Part shown: one piece after another, positions 26,803-35,084 of the stretch
Position numbering within the stretch: position 1 is the first letter of the stretch
Layout of the letters: each line of letters begins with the position of its first letter
DNA from: CAYVUM01 sp964619055
Lineage (GTDB): Bacteria > Pseudomonadota > Alphaproteobacteria > Rhodospirillales > Defluviicoccaceae
Direction of reading: 5' to 3'
NCBI GenBank assembly: GCA_964619055.1
Contig: CAZUDB010000003.1
Coordinates: forward strand, 59,753 to 123,752
Length of the DNA: 64,000 nucleotides
The notes under the pieces: generated by a model
Told to the model about the DNA's origin: nothing
Seen by the model: only the letters and a program-made list of their open reading frames with translations
Databases searched by the model: none
Translations under genes and position numbers: made by a program

Positions 26803-28395
26803 ATGTTGGACAAGAGCTTGGTGTTCGTCGGTTTCGACTCAATGGATATCGAGTTAACCGAGCAATGGGCCGCAGCCGGCCTTCTGCCAAATTTCGCGAA
26901 ATTCGTGAAAGCCGCACTTAATTTCAAGATCGAGTACGCCTTTGGGTTTGAGGCTGGAAGCGCATGGCCCACGATCACGACGGGCGTACCCGTCACCGTG
27001 CATGGCCAGTTCGACGGCATGCAAAAATTCGACTCCGGCCTGTACAAGAAGCGTTTGCTTAAGAGTGAGGAATTTGTCGTTGATCCATTTTGGGTTCATG
27101 CCAGTCGACAAGGAAAGAAAGTCGCTGTTATTGATGTCCCCTACACGACGTTGACCCCAGGCCTAAATGGACTTCAGGTCGTCGACTGGTTGGCGCACGT
27201 TCGAAGCGATGAAGGAACGGTGACATATCCGAAAGATCTAGCAAAAGAAATTATTAAGAACTATGGCGACAACCCATTTCCAACAGAGTTTAATTGTCCC
27301 ACCAATTTTTTGAAGCTTGATACAATTGATGACATTAGAGATTTCATTAAGACATTAGCCAAACGGATTGAAGTGAAAACTACAATGTCCCTTGACTTCT
27401 TGAAGCGAGAGTCCTGGGACATGTTCATGACCGTGTTTCACGATGCACACGACGTCGGACATATGCTGTGGCACCTCCACGATCCAAGCCATGAACGCCA
27501 TGACCCGGCGATCGCCGAAGCGGTGGGCGACCCCTTACTGGACATTTATAGACGGCTTGACACAGCGTTGGGGGAGGTCTTGGAAGCGCTTCCTAACGAT
27601 GCTGCCGTTTTCGTGTTTTGTAGCCATGGTATCCGGGCCGAGCGGTCCGCGACAGATTTTCTTGACGTCATTCTTCGTCGCCTGCAGGACGCCTATTCTA
27701 ACACCAACTCGGCGGGCCCTGCGGCCAAGGCGCCCGATCGTGACCAAGGCGTGACAACTCCGCTGTTCGCACTCTATAGGCGCATCATCCCGGCATCGTT
27801 GAGGGCAACGCTACGGCGCACGGCTTTGATGCGGCGGCGATATCGCGTGGCGGCGGCCAACGCTCGACGCTCACGGCCCTTCTTTGAGCTTGGCGCCAAC
27901 CACGCGACAGGTGGTGTGCGCATCAACTTAAGGGGCCGCGAGAGCGCCGGCGTCGTCGCGCCCGGGCCCGAGTATGACATGCTCTGCGAACGCCTCATTG
28001 CGGACTTGTCAGACATCAAAAATGCCGAAACGGGTGAGTCGCTCGTCACCGCTGCCGTGCGGACTTCCACAGTTCATACCGGGCCAATGGCCCATTTGTT
28101 TCCCGATATCCTCGTAGAATGGAACCACAATGCTCCGATCCGCGTCGCCTCGTCTCCTTTGATCGGGGACGTGCACAATCCGATCAACCGCACGCGCACT
28201 GGCGATCACCTTCTGAAACATGGTGCTTTGTTCGTGTCCGGTCAGGGAGTACAACCCGTCGGCAATGCTCACGCTGTATCCGCCACCGATGTGGCGCCAA
28301 CGATGGCGGTTTTACTGGGCCTCGACTGTGCCCCCTATGCGGGTCAGGCGTTTCTAACTAGCCCCAAGACCACACAAGCCGCCTGCAGCGGCTGA
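26803..28395 (+). CDS. Alkaline-phosphatase-superfamily phosphodiesterase/phosphotransferase
   Basis: 530 residues from the ATG at 26803, preceded by CCGGAG. The metal-site motifs of type I phosphodiesterase/nucleotide pyrophosphatase enzymes are present: D12 in VGFDSMD, the nucleophile Thr in AWPTITTG (near 57-60), HDAHDVGHMLWHLHD and FCSHGIR. No signal peptide is seen, so the enzyme is probably cytosolic. Homologues next to glycosyltransferases are thought to act on nucleotide sugars or polymer ends, which is inference here. It starts AT-rich and becomes GC-rich. Confidence 0.8.
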   Translation: MLDKSLVFVGFDSMDIELTEQWAAAGLLPNFAKFVKAALNFKIEYAFGFEAGSAWPTITTGVPVTVHGQFDGMQKFDSGLYKKRLLKSEEFVVDPFWVHASRQGKKVAVIDVPYTTLTPGLNGLQVVDWLAHVRSDEGTVTYPKDLAKEIIKNYGDNPFPTEFNCPTNFLKLDTIDDIRDFIKTLAKRIEVKTTMSLDFLKRESWDMFMTVFHDAHDVGHMLWHLHDPSHERHDPAIAEAVGDPLLDIYRRLDTALGEVLEALPNDAAVFVFCSHGIRAERSATDFLDVILRRLQDAYSNTNSAGPAAKAPDRDQGVTTPLFALYRRIIPASLRATLRRTALMRRRYRVAAANARRSRPFFELGANHATGGVRINLRGRESAGVVAPGPEYDMLCERLIADLSDIKNAETGESLVTAAVRTSTVHTGPMAHLFPDILVEWNHNAPIRVASSPLIGDVHNPINRTRTGDHLLKHGALFVSGQGVQPVGNAHAVSATDVAPTMAVLLGLDCAPYAGQAFLTSPKTTQAACSG

Positions 28396-28469
28396 CCACG
28401 TCCGCCGGCTCCGCTATACATCACGGGTTAACTCCTGGGTCAGTTACGAGACGGCAGCGCAATGCGGCT

Positions 28470-29240
28470 ATGAACAATTTTCGCTCTATTGCTTTCGTTG
28501 CCTCCCAGCACGACGAGGCGAAGATCGCCCGGACCCGACTGATGCGACGCTATCCGAATGTGGAGCCGGGCGAAGCGGACGTGATCGTGGCTCTAGGTGG
28601 TGACGGCTTCATGCTGGAAACGATCCACCAGCACATGAGCCGCGACGTGCCGATCTTCGGTATGAACCGCGGTTCCGTCGGGTTTCTGATGAACGCTTTT
28701 CGCGAAGACCAATTGGTGGATCGCCTTGCCGCGGCCGAACCGATCAAGCTCCACCCGCTGCGCATGACCGTTGAGGATATCCACGGTGGCCACCACCACG
28801 GCGTTGCCCTAAATGAAGTCTCTCTGCTGCGCCAAACCCGGTTCGCCTCCAAGCTCCGCATCCGTATCGATGGCATCGTGCGGATGCAGGAAATGATCTG
28901 TGACGGGGTGCTGTTGTCGACCCCGGCCGGAAGCACCGCCTACAATGTATCCGTGCATGGACCGATTCTGCCGCTAAAATCGGACGTTTTGGCGCTGACG
29001 CCGATCAGCCCGTTCCGCCCCCGGCACTGGCGCGGCGCCATCCTTCCCCACGACGTAACAGTGGTGGTAGAGGTGATCCGTCCCGAACTGCGCTCGGTCA
29101 GCGCCACGGCCGATTTTACGGAGGTGCGCGACGTAACCAAGGTGTCGATTCGAGAAGACCGAACGATCGGTCATGCCCTGCTGTTCGACCCCGAGCATGA
29201 TCTGGAAGAACGGATCATCAACGAGCAGTTCCTGATCTAA
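28470..29240 (+). CDS. nadK: NAD kinase
   Basis: 256 residues. The diagnostic GGDG lies at 43-46 (VALGGDGFMLETIHQH), followed by GMNRGSVGFLMN and the STPAGSTAYNVSVHGP substrate loop. The enzyme phosphorylates NAD to NADP with ATP or polyphosphate. The short form and the GMNRGSVGFLMN sequence are typical of alphaproteobacteria. Its last 23 bases overlap the pyrD 3' end on the opposite strand. Confidence 0.95.
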   Translation: MNNFRSIAFVASQHDEAKIARTRLMRRYPNVEPGEADVIVALGGDGFMLETIHQHMSRDVPIFGMNRGSVGFLMNAFREDQLVDRLAAAEPIKLHPLRMTVEDIHGGHHHGVALNEVSLLRQTRFASKLRIRIDGIVRMQEMICDGVLLSTPAGSTAYNVSVHGPILPLKSDVLALTPISPFRPRHWRGAILPHDVTVVVEVIRPELRSVSATADFTEVRDVTKVSIREDRTIGHALLFDPEHDLEERIINEQFLI

Positions 29241-30345
29241 CGGGCATACCCTTGGCTTGGCGGTGGTCGGCACCAACGACCTCCTCGATGCTGGAGAACC
29301 CGTCGCGGCGAAGGCAGGCGGCCAAGTCGCGGAGGATCCTTCCGACCACTCCGGGCCCTTGATAAACCAGGGCGGTATAGAGCTGGACCAGCGTTGCACC
29401 GGCTCGGATTTTGGCATAAGCGTCCCCGCCAGAGGCCACCCCGCCGACGCCGATTAACGGGACCGCACCGGCTACGTGAGTGTAGACGCGCGACAACACG
29501 GCCGTGGACGGAGCAAACAAGGGCCGTCCGCTCAGGCCGCCCGCCTCGGCGCGGTGCCGGCCACGAATACCCACTGGACGCCCGATCGTGGTGTTGGAGA
29601 CGATGATGCCGTCAGCACCACCATCAGCGACCACGCAAGCGATTTGCGCAAGCGCTCCGTCATCCAGATCCGGCGCGATTTTGACGAGCAACGGCGGACG
29701 GCATGGTCCACGATCGCGTGCCGCACGACAGGCCGCCAGTACCTCGCGCAGAGGTTCGTGATGTTGCAGCGCGCGCAACCCGGGCGTGTTTGGTGACGAT
29801 ACATTGACAACCAGATAGTCGGCCAGGGATGAAAACGTCTCGACCAGGCCGGCACAGGCTGCCGGCGGATCGTTTTCATCTTTGTTGGGCCCGATGTTGA
29901 CGCCGACCAAGCCGTCGGCACGATGCCGTGCGGTCACGCGCTCGTTCTCCAGGGCGCGTCGTTCGACGAGGCGCGCCACCACCCGTGCGGCCCCGTCGTT
30001 GTTAAACCCCATGCGATTGATGACTGCTCCCTCCTCGGGAAGGCGAAACAGCCTTGGCTTCGGGTTGCCGACCTGCGGCCTCGGGGTCACCGTGCCCGCC
30101 TCCACGAAGCCGAAGCCAAGACTCAACAGCGCATCGATGACCGCGCCGTTCTTGTCGAACCCTGCTGCGAGGCCAAGCGGGTTCGCGAACCTCAAATCCC
30201 AGACGCGCACCCGAAGTGCCGGATCGGTCACGACGGGCGTACCGGTCGCGAGCCCCAGGCGAAGCGCCCGCACCGCAAGGTCGTGAGCAATTTCGGCGTC
30301 TATGAGTCGCAACAGCGGGCCAATAACGCGATAGCTGTCTATCAT
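29218..30345 (-). CDS. pyrD: Dihydroorotate dehydrogenase (quinone), class 2
   Basis: 375 residues from the ATG at 30345. The long N-terminal extension (MIDSYRVIGPLLRLIDAEIA) is the membrane-associating helix of class 2 enzymes. FMN-site motifs follow: GLAAGFDKNGAVID, NRMGFNNDGA, VNVSSPNTPGL with the catalytic Ser, and IGVGGVASGGDAYAKI. It oxidises dihydroorotate to orotate with ubiquinone in pyrimidine synthesis. It ends inside the nadK 3' end on the opposite strand. Confidence 0.95.
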   Translation of the reverse strand: MIDSYRVIGPLLRLIDAEIAHDLAVRALRLGLATGTPVVTDPALRVRVWDLRFANPLGLAAGFDKNGAVIDALLSLGFGFVEAGTVTPRPQVGNPKPRLFRLPEEGAVINRMGFNNDGAARVVARLVERRALENERVTARHRADGLVGVNIGPNKDENDPPAACAGLVETFSSLADYLVVNVSSPNTPGLRALQHHEPLREVLAACRAARDRGPCRPPLLVKIAPDLDDGALAQIACVVADGGADGIIVSNTTIGRPVGIRGRHRAEAGGLSGRPLFAPSTAVLSRVYTHVAGAVPLIGVGGVASGGDAYAKIRAGATLVQLYTALVYQGPGVVGRILRDLAACLRRDGFSSIEEVVGADHRQAKGMPVRSGTAR

Positions 30346-30457
30346 CGTGCCGGGATAGCGGAGGTGCTGCCCGTTGCCAAGATCCATCCTGACGCTTGCG
30401 GACCGGTCGTACCGCCGCGATATCAATGGGCCGATCGTTCTGGGAGGGCCACATGCC

Positions 30458-30865
30458 ATGACAGCAGAAGTTGATGCCGTTCTGCGGGCGAACAAGGCCT
30501 TCTATGAGGCCTTCAGCCGCCGCGACGTAGCAGCGATGTCAGCCCTTTGGTGCGCCGAAGAACCGGTCTCCTGCATCCATCCGGGCCATGCACCGTTGTT
30601 GGGGCGAGAGGTGATCTTGGCAAGCTGGCAATCGATTTTGACGAACCGTTCGGCGCCGCAGATTGACTGCCTGGCGCCCATCGCCCGCAACTATGGTGAT
30701 ACGGCCGTGGTTGTGTGCACGGAACTGGTTAACGGCGCATTCCTGGCCGCCACTAACGTGTTCGTTCGCCGTCATGGGACGTGGTGGATTGTCCACCATC
30801 ACGCAGGCGCTGCGCCTGTGCCCCCAAGCGTCAAAGCCGCCGAGGAACGCAAAACCCTGCAATAG
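30458..30865 (+). CDS. SnoaL/DUF4440-like NTF2-fold protein
   Basis: 135 residues from the ATG at 30458, with GGGAGG upstream; the frame opens at 30374. The pattern VLRANKAFYEAFSRRDVAAM, then SALWCAEEPVSCIHPG and the C-terminal GTWWIVHHHAG, is that of the small cone-shaped NTF2/SnoaL-like fold. Members are isomerases, hydrolases or ligand binders, and this one cannot be assigned further. The end converges on the GNAT gene with five bases between. Confidence 0.8.
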   Translation: MTAEVDAVLRANKAFYEAFSRRDVAAMSALWCAEEPVSCIHPGHAPLLGREVILASWQSILTNRSAPQIDCLAPIARNYGDTAVVVCTELVNGAFLAATNVFVRRHGTWWIVHHHAGAAPVPPSVKAAEERKTLQ

Positions 30866-30870
30866 CAAGG

Positions 30871-31500
30871 CTAAGCCACCGAAGCTCCGAAAACAGGTCG
30901 AAGTGCTGCGTCCGAGGCCGTGTTGCGTGTGGCGTCGTCGTTGTTTTTGGTTGGCCTCGCCATCAACATGGTCCACGCAGCAGCAGCCATCCACTCCATG
31001 GCGCCGTCGCGCTCTAGACGAGCCTCATGCAAGAACGACGCAGGTGTCGGATCGGGCAAGTTGAAAGCGCCCTCAGCCAAACCATCGAACACTTCCAACG
31101 CGAAACCTGCGCCCTGCGCCAAACGCCGCATGGGCAGGTTGTCGGCTTGAACCGCCAACACCAAGCGAGAGCGTCGGCGATTGCGCGCCCCCAGCACAGC
31201 GCGCTCCATCAGCACCCGGCCGAGGCCCAAATGGCGATGGTTTTTCTCCACGCTAAACGCCAGTTCGATCCCGTTATCACCGTGACTGCACAATTCCACC
31301 GCCGCGACGACGGTGAGGGAATCGGCAAAAACTGCGATGACCCGACGTCGGGTAGGATCGATAGCGGCGACGTGGCGGTCAATGGCGTCATCACCAAGGG
31401 CCGAGCCGAAGCGCGACCGGCGCGCCTCCGGTTCGAGCCGGCGCAGATGGTCGGCATAGCGACCCAACTCGCCCGGCAGCAGGGTGCGAACAATCCTCAT
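30871..31500 (-). CDS. GNAT-family N-acetyltransferase
   Basis: 209 residues from the ATG at 31500; open frame reaches 31599. Residues about 5-150 form the GNAT fold, with VAAVELCSHGDNGIELAFSV and the acetyl-CoA loop HRHLGLGRVLMERAV. The C-terminal 50 residues are Ala/Thr-rich and not part of the fold. The substrate is unknown. The N-terminal RYADHLRRLEPEARRSRFG segment resembles GNAT domains found in larger regulatory acyltransferases. Confidence 0.82.
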   Translation of the reverse strand: MRIVRTLLPGELGRYADHLRRLEPEARRSRFGSALGDDAIDRHVAAIDPTRRRVIAVFADSLTVVAAVELCSHGDNGIELAFSVEKNHRHLGLGRVLMERAVLGARNRRRSRLVLAVQADNLPMRRLAQGAGFALEVFDGLAEGAFNLPDPTPASFLHEARLERDGAMEWMAAAAWTMLMARPTKNNDDATRNTASDAALRPVFGASVA

Positions 31501-31804
31501 GCGCAGGCATATCGTGTTGCGGTGCACAAAGATCAACATCCCATCAACTCTCAAGACTGCACTGCCGCGGAGCCGTGGCCTGCACGCAACAAACAACAAT
31601 ATGTGAATCAGTGCGTTAGTGAAATCTTTAGAATGGCTTCAAACCGCAAACTCAAGTCGCGTCTTGGTGCGCGTTCTCGGGAGGGCCGATCACAAACGGC
31701 GCAAGCAGTTTCCCCTGGACTATCGCTTCCGTTGTATTGTTGGTGAGCAAGCCAATGCGTTGAGGTAGCGCGATCCATCAATCACTCGAGGGAGAATGAT
31801 CGAC

Positions 31805-32320
31805 ATGAAAACGCTCAGAGTATTGCTGGAACCTCCGGTCCGTATTCTCGTTGTCGCTCTAATCGCGACACCTGCGGCTGCGTTTTCGCTATCGGGCCGA
31901 TACGAGGGCGTCGTCGCCTGCGATAGCACTACGGCTGGAAAAGCCTGGAGCTGGGGTCGGAGCATCGAATTGGTCATCCTTCAGAAGGAAGCCGAGCTCC
32001 TGGTGGAGTACAAGTATACGGACAAGGCCGAGCAGGCCGGTAAGGAATACACGCTTTACAGCGGTAAGATGACCACATCGTCGGATGGCAGCGTCGTGAG
32101 CGCCTACTTCAACGCGTGCGAGGCCAGTTTTCCCGCACTAGAGCTCGTACGGATGTTTCCAACGTCGACGTCAAATGATCCGTTCAACTTCGCAGCCGAC
32201 AGTGTTTGGGCGTCAGACCAGGTGCCGAACCTTCCTGGCCTCACGGTTCAGAGCTGTCGGTGGGCCTTGGATCGGGTTTCCAGCGAAACGCCAACAGTTC
32301 GACCTTGTCCGGACCGCTAA
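31805..32320 (+). CDS. Secreted protein of unknown function
   Basis: 171 residues from the ATG at 31805; the ATG at 31796 is too close to the GAGGGAG ribosome site at 31788-31794. The signal peptide is clear, with hydrophobic VRILVVALIATPAAAF. The mature part starts with SLSGRYEGVVACDSTTAG and is beta-rich with several Cys. No family is recognised. Confidence 0.65.
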   Translation: MKTLRVLLEPPVRILVVALIATPAAAFSLSGRYEGVVACDSTTAGKAWSWGRSIELVILQKEAELLVEYKYTDKAEQAGKEYTLYSGKMTTSSDGSVVSAYFNACEASFPALELVRMFPTSTSNDPFNFAADSVWASDQVPNLPGLTVQSCRWALDRVSSETPTVRPCPDR

Positions 32321-32506
32321 GCCGCGACAACGTTCAACCAAGATCGAGTTTCGCACCGTCTCGGAACGAGGGTGCCAATGGAGTGTATTGGCGGACTAGG
32401 CGCTTGAAGCGATCAAGGGTGTCGGCCCAAAGTTCGAAGGCATACTGCAAACGGTCAGCGTGTTTCACACAATGGCCAGCCCACGAGAACCCGGTTGGTG
32501 TAGCCA

Positions 32507-33250
32507 ATGGAAGATACGGCCACCATCGCCATCGTGCTGGGAACGTTTCTCATCGCCGGCACCGTCAAAGGTGTCATTGGCCTGGGCTTACCGACAGTGA
32601 GCTTAGGGCTCTTGACAGTCGCAATCGGTTTGCCGCACGCCATGGCGCTGCTGTTGGTGCCATCGTTCGCCACCAATCTGTGGCAAGCGGCCGTGGGCGG
32701 CCACGCGCGCTCCCTCATCACCCGCATTTGGCCGTTCCTGGTTATGGCGACGGGAACCGTATGGCTTGGCGCCATGGCCTTAACGCGCATCGATGCGAAC
32801 TGGCTGTCCGCCATACTAGGTCTACTGTTGATCAGCTATGCGGCCATCAACTTGGGCGGTTTCCGGCCCGCCATCTCCACTCGAGGTGAGCGGTGGCTCG
32901 GTCCGCTCACCGGCATTATGAACGGCGTGCTGACCGGCATGACGGGGTCGTTCGTGGTTCCGGGGGTCCTCTTCCTGCAAGCCATTGGCCTACCGCGGGA
33001 CATGCTGATTCAAGCCATGGGCCTGCTGTTCACGGCCTCGACCCTAGCGCTCGCCGTAGCGTTGCACGGCAACCGACTGTTGACGGCAGATTTGGGCTCT
33101 TTGTCGCTGGTGGCGCTGCTACCCGCGGTCCTCGGCATGATTGTCGGTCAACGAATTCGGCTACGCCTTTCAGAGTCGCTATTTCGGCGGGTGTTCTTCG
33201 TGGCCCTAATGGTGCTCGGCCTCTACATCACGGCGACATCACTGGCTTAA
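32507..33250 (+). CDS. TauE/SafE-family membrane transporter
   Basis: 247 residues with about eight hydrophobic segments in two pseudo-repeats. The family motifs are GTVKGVIGLGLPTVSLGLL near the start and GVLTGMTGSFVVPGVLFLQ in the second repeat. TauE/SafE proteins are linked to export of sulfite, sulfoacetate or other organic anions. No sulfur-metabolism gene is adjacent, so the substrate is open. Confidence 0.88.
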   Translation: MEDTATIAIVLGTFLIAGTVKGVIGLGLPTVSLGLLTVAIGLPHAMALLLVPSFATNLWQAAVGGHARSLITRIWPFLVMATGTVWLGAMALTRIDANWLSAILGLLLISYAAINLGGFRPAISTRGERWLGPLTGIMNGVLTGMTGSFVVPGVLFLQAIGLPRDMLIQAMGLLFTASTLALAVALHGNRLLTADLGSLSLVALLPAVLGMIVGQRIRLRLSESLFRRVFFVALMVLGLYITATSLA

Positions 33251-33364
33251 TTTCGCTAACACGCGGCCGTGACGGGTTGACGCAAAACACGATAGCCCCC
33301 CGAAGGCGCGCGGTACTGGCGCGGTCCACACTTTACCGGTCAAAGCGCAACAGGCACCGACCAT

Positions 33365-33775
33365 TCAAATAGGGTGTGAGAGGCGTGGTCCTTGGGGATC
33401 GATATCCCAGGACACGGCCATCCCCCTATGCCGGATCACGCGCTTGAGGGCCTGAAAGGACTTGACCAAGCGACGTGATAGATGCCTCAACTCGCCGCCA
33501 CCTTCTGTCTCTGCCAGAGCCTCAGCACGATGGCCGGAGGTGGCGAGTCGTAGGCAATAGGCCGCACGGCGGTGGAACTTGCGATGGACATCGCATGCGA
33601 TGCGATACTCCCTCAGATGACCTAGTGCGTCTTGGTGGCGATTGAGCCATCGGCCAACCTCACAGGCCTCATCGTCTACGACCATTCGAGGAGACAGCGC
33701 CGCTCGGCCGTAAAGGGTTTCGCGAAACAGCGCAATCCACTCAGCATGGGCCCGCACCGGCGTCCAGATCTCCAA
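33365..33775 (-). CDS. Stand-alone CZB (chemoreceptor zinc-binding) domain protein
   Basis: 136 residues. The zinc ligands of the CZB domain appear in order: H10 (RAHAEW), C38 in DEACEVGRWL, and H64 and H68 in CDVHRKFHRRA. CZB is usually found at the end of chemoreceptors or diguanylate cyclases; here it makes up the whole protein. The start must be the TTG at 33775: an in-frame TAG lies directly upstream, and AGGAG sits at the right distance. It may sense zinc or oxidants and pass the signal by protein contact. Confidence 0.7.
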   Translation of the reverse strand: MEIWTPVRAHAEWIALFRETLYGRAALSPRMVVDDEACEVGRWLNRHQDALGHLREYRIACDVHRKFHRRAAYCLRLATSGHRAEALAETEGGGELRHLSRRLVKSFQALKRVIRHRGMAVSWDIDPQGPRLSHPI

Positions 33776-34128
33776 CTAGCGTCTCCTGTCCTGGCCGGAG
33801 ATAGCGATCGCGTTACAACCGTCAACGATAGCATGGCCTCGTTAAAACCCTACGTGAATAGAGGAGAACCCGACGCGTCAGCCCGCCCAAAGCGCGGAGT
33901 CAGCAAACGAGTCGGCTTGAGGCAGTTTATGCCCTGTCGCAGATCACGACGCGTTGAATGCCTGGACTCCTTGAGGGCTCTATAACGAGCTAAACCTAAA
34001 GTGCCGGGCCGCTCTCGTCGCTCAAAAAGCGGTGCCGTGCCGCCAGTGTCATGCCGCCTGTGAGGCCGCGAAGTCTTTCTTGATGACGATGTAGGCGCGG
34101 CCGATTCACAAAAAGGTGCGGCACAAGC
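33776..34128. other. Intergenic region, no convincing gene
   Basis: About 350 bases. A short minus-strand frame ending at 34049 reads like the tail of a protein (GRAYIVIKKDF) but is closed upstream by a stop after 18 codons; it could be a gene remnant. No promoter or hairpin stands out. Confidence 0.4.
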
Positions 34129-34431
34129 TTATTCGGCTGTGTCGGCGTCCGCTCCTGGGTCGGCTTCGGCCGGTGCCTCGACGTCCTCCGCCGCTGGCGG
34201 ATTGAGACGTTTGTCGATTTCAGGGAACACGGAACTGTCCAGAAAGATCTCCAGATCCTTCATGACAATTTCCTTGATGGCTGCCAAGTCAACGGGTTCG
34301 TCGCCCATGGAGCCAGCCTGTACGATCTTTACCACCTCATCGACGATCGCGCTCAAGTCGGAGCCGATCTTGTCTTGAATTTTCGGAAGGATCAGCCCCA
34401 GCTGGATGCGAAAGGCAACGTCATCGGACAT
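34129..34431 (-). CDS. Small acidic protein of unknown function
   Basis: 100 residues from the ATG at 34431, which has AGGA just upstream; the frame extends to 34494. A predicted helical body (AFRIQLGLILPKIQDKIG, VDLAAIKEIVMKDLEIFL) is followed by an Ala/Glu/Asp-rich tail that is probably disordered. No family is recognised. It lies downstream of atpC in the same direction, about 180 bases away. Confidence 0.6.
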   Translation of the reverse strand: MSDDVAFRIQLGLILPKIQDKIGSDLSAIVDEVVKIVQAGSMGDEPVDLAAIKEIVMKDLEIFLDSSVFPEIDKRLNPPAAEDVEAPAEADPGADADTAE

Positions 34432-34607
34432 GTTCCTGGTCCCCTCTCTAGTATGCCCGTACCTAAATATGCCGAGTGATCGTAGCCGCTCCAAAGGGAT
34501 GGCTCAACGCGAACGGTGACCTAAACATCACTGTCGTGGAGCCAGCGGAAGGGTTTCCGCGTAAGGGATCCAAGATTCTTTTTTCGCAGGTGCAACCGAC
34601 ACTTCGC

Positions 34608-35045
34608 TCAGTGGCCGCCGGCAGAGGCCCGAGCGGCGGTGTCCACAGCCTCCAACATTGCCTCGGCAACGCGAACCTCGCGATCTGCCGACTGTTGTAC
34701 GCTCGGCGTGTCCGCGCTTAGGAGCTCGTCGGTGGCCTTCTTAAGGCGTTGATCGGCCATCTCCCGCGTGATGTCGGTCACGGCCGTGGCCTGCTCCGTC
34801 AGTACCGTGCAACACTCCGGCGTCACGTCGGCAAAGCCCTCTTCGATGAAGATGCGCTTGGTGATCCGGTTCTCGCTGTCATAGAGCTCAGCCACGCCGG
34901 CCCGCAGCGACGACAACAGCGGCGCATGTTGCGGCAGCACGCCAAACTGTCCGTCGCTACCGGGCAGAACGACCATGGCGACCTGCTCCGACAGGGTCAA
35001 CTTTGCCGGCGTTACGATTTCGAACAGAATGGTCTCATCGGCCAC
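34608..35045 (-). CDS. atpC: ATP synthase F1 epsilon subunit
   Basis: 145 residues. N-terminal beta-sandwich motifs VMVVLPGSDGQFGVLPQHAPLLSSL-type are visible, followed by FADVTPECCTVLTEQA and the C-terminal two-helix region. Last gene of atpHAGDC, 39 bases after atpD. The subunit couples F1 to the c-ring rotor and can inhibit hydrolysis. A weak hairpin with arms GCGGAA/TTCCGC lies about 50 bases downstream. Confidence 0.95.
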   Translation of the reverse strand: MADETILFEIVTPAKLTLSEQVAMVVLPGSDGQFGVLPQHAPLLSSLRAGVAELYDSENRITKRIFIEEGFADVTPECCTVLTEQATAVTDITREMADQRLKKATDELLSADTPSVQQSADREVRVAEAMLEAVDTAARASAGGH

Positions 35046-35084
35046 GGTTTTGCTCCTCGCCCCATCCTATCCCAAGTCCGGGCC

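Noticed and set aside
34049..34108. Short peptide tail on the minus strand ending RAYIVIKKDFAASQAA
   Set aside because: Only 18 codons and closed upstream by a stop; could be a remnant but cannot be supported.
34545..34583. Terminator after atpC
   Set aside because: The GCGGAA/TTCCGC stem is short and the T run lies on the wrong side for the minus strand.
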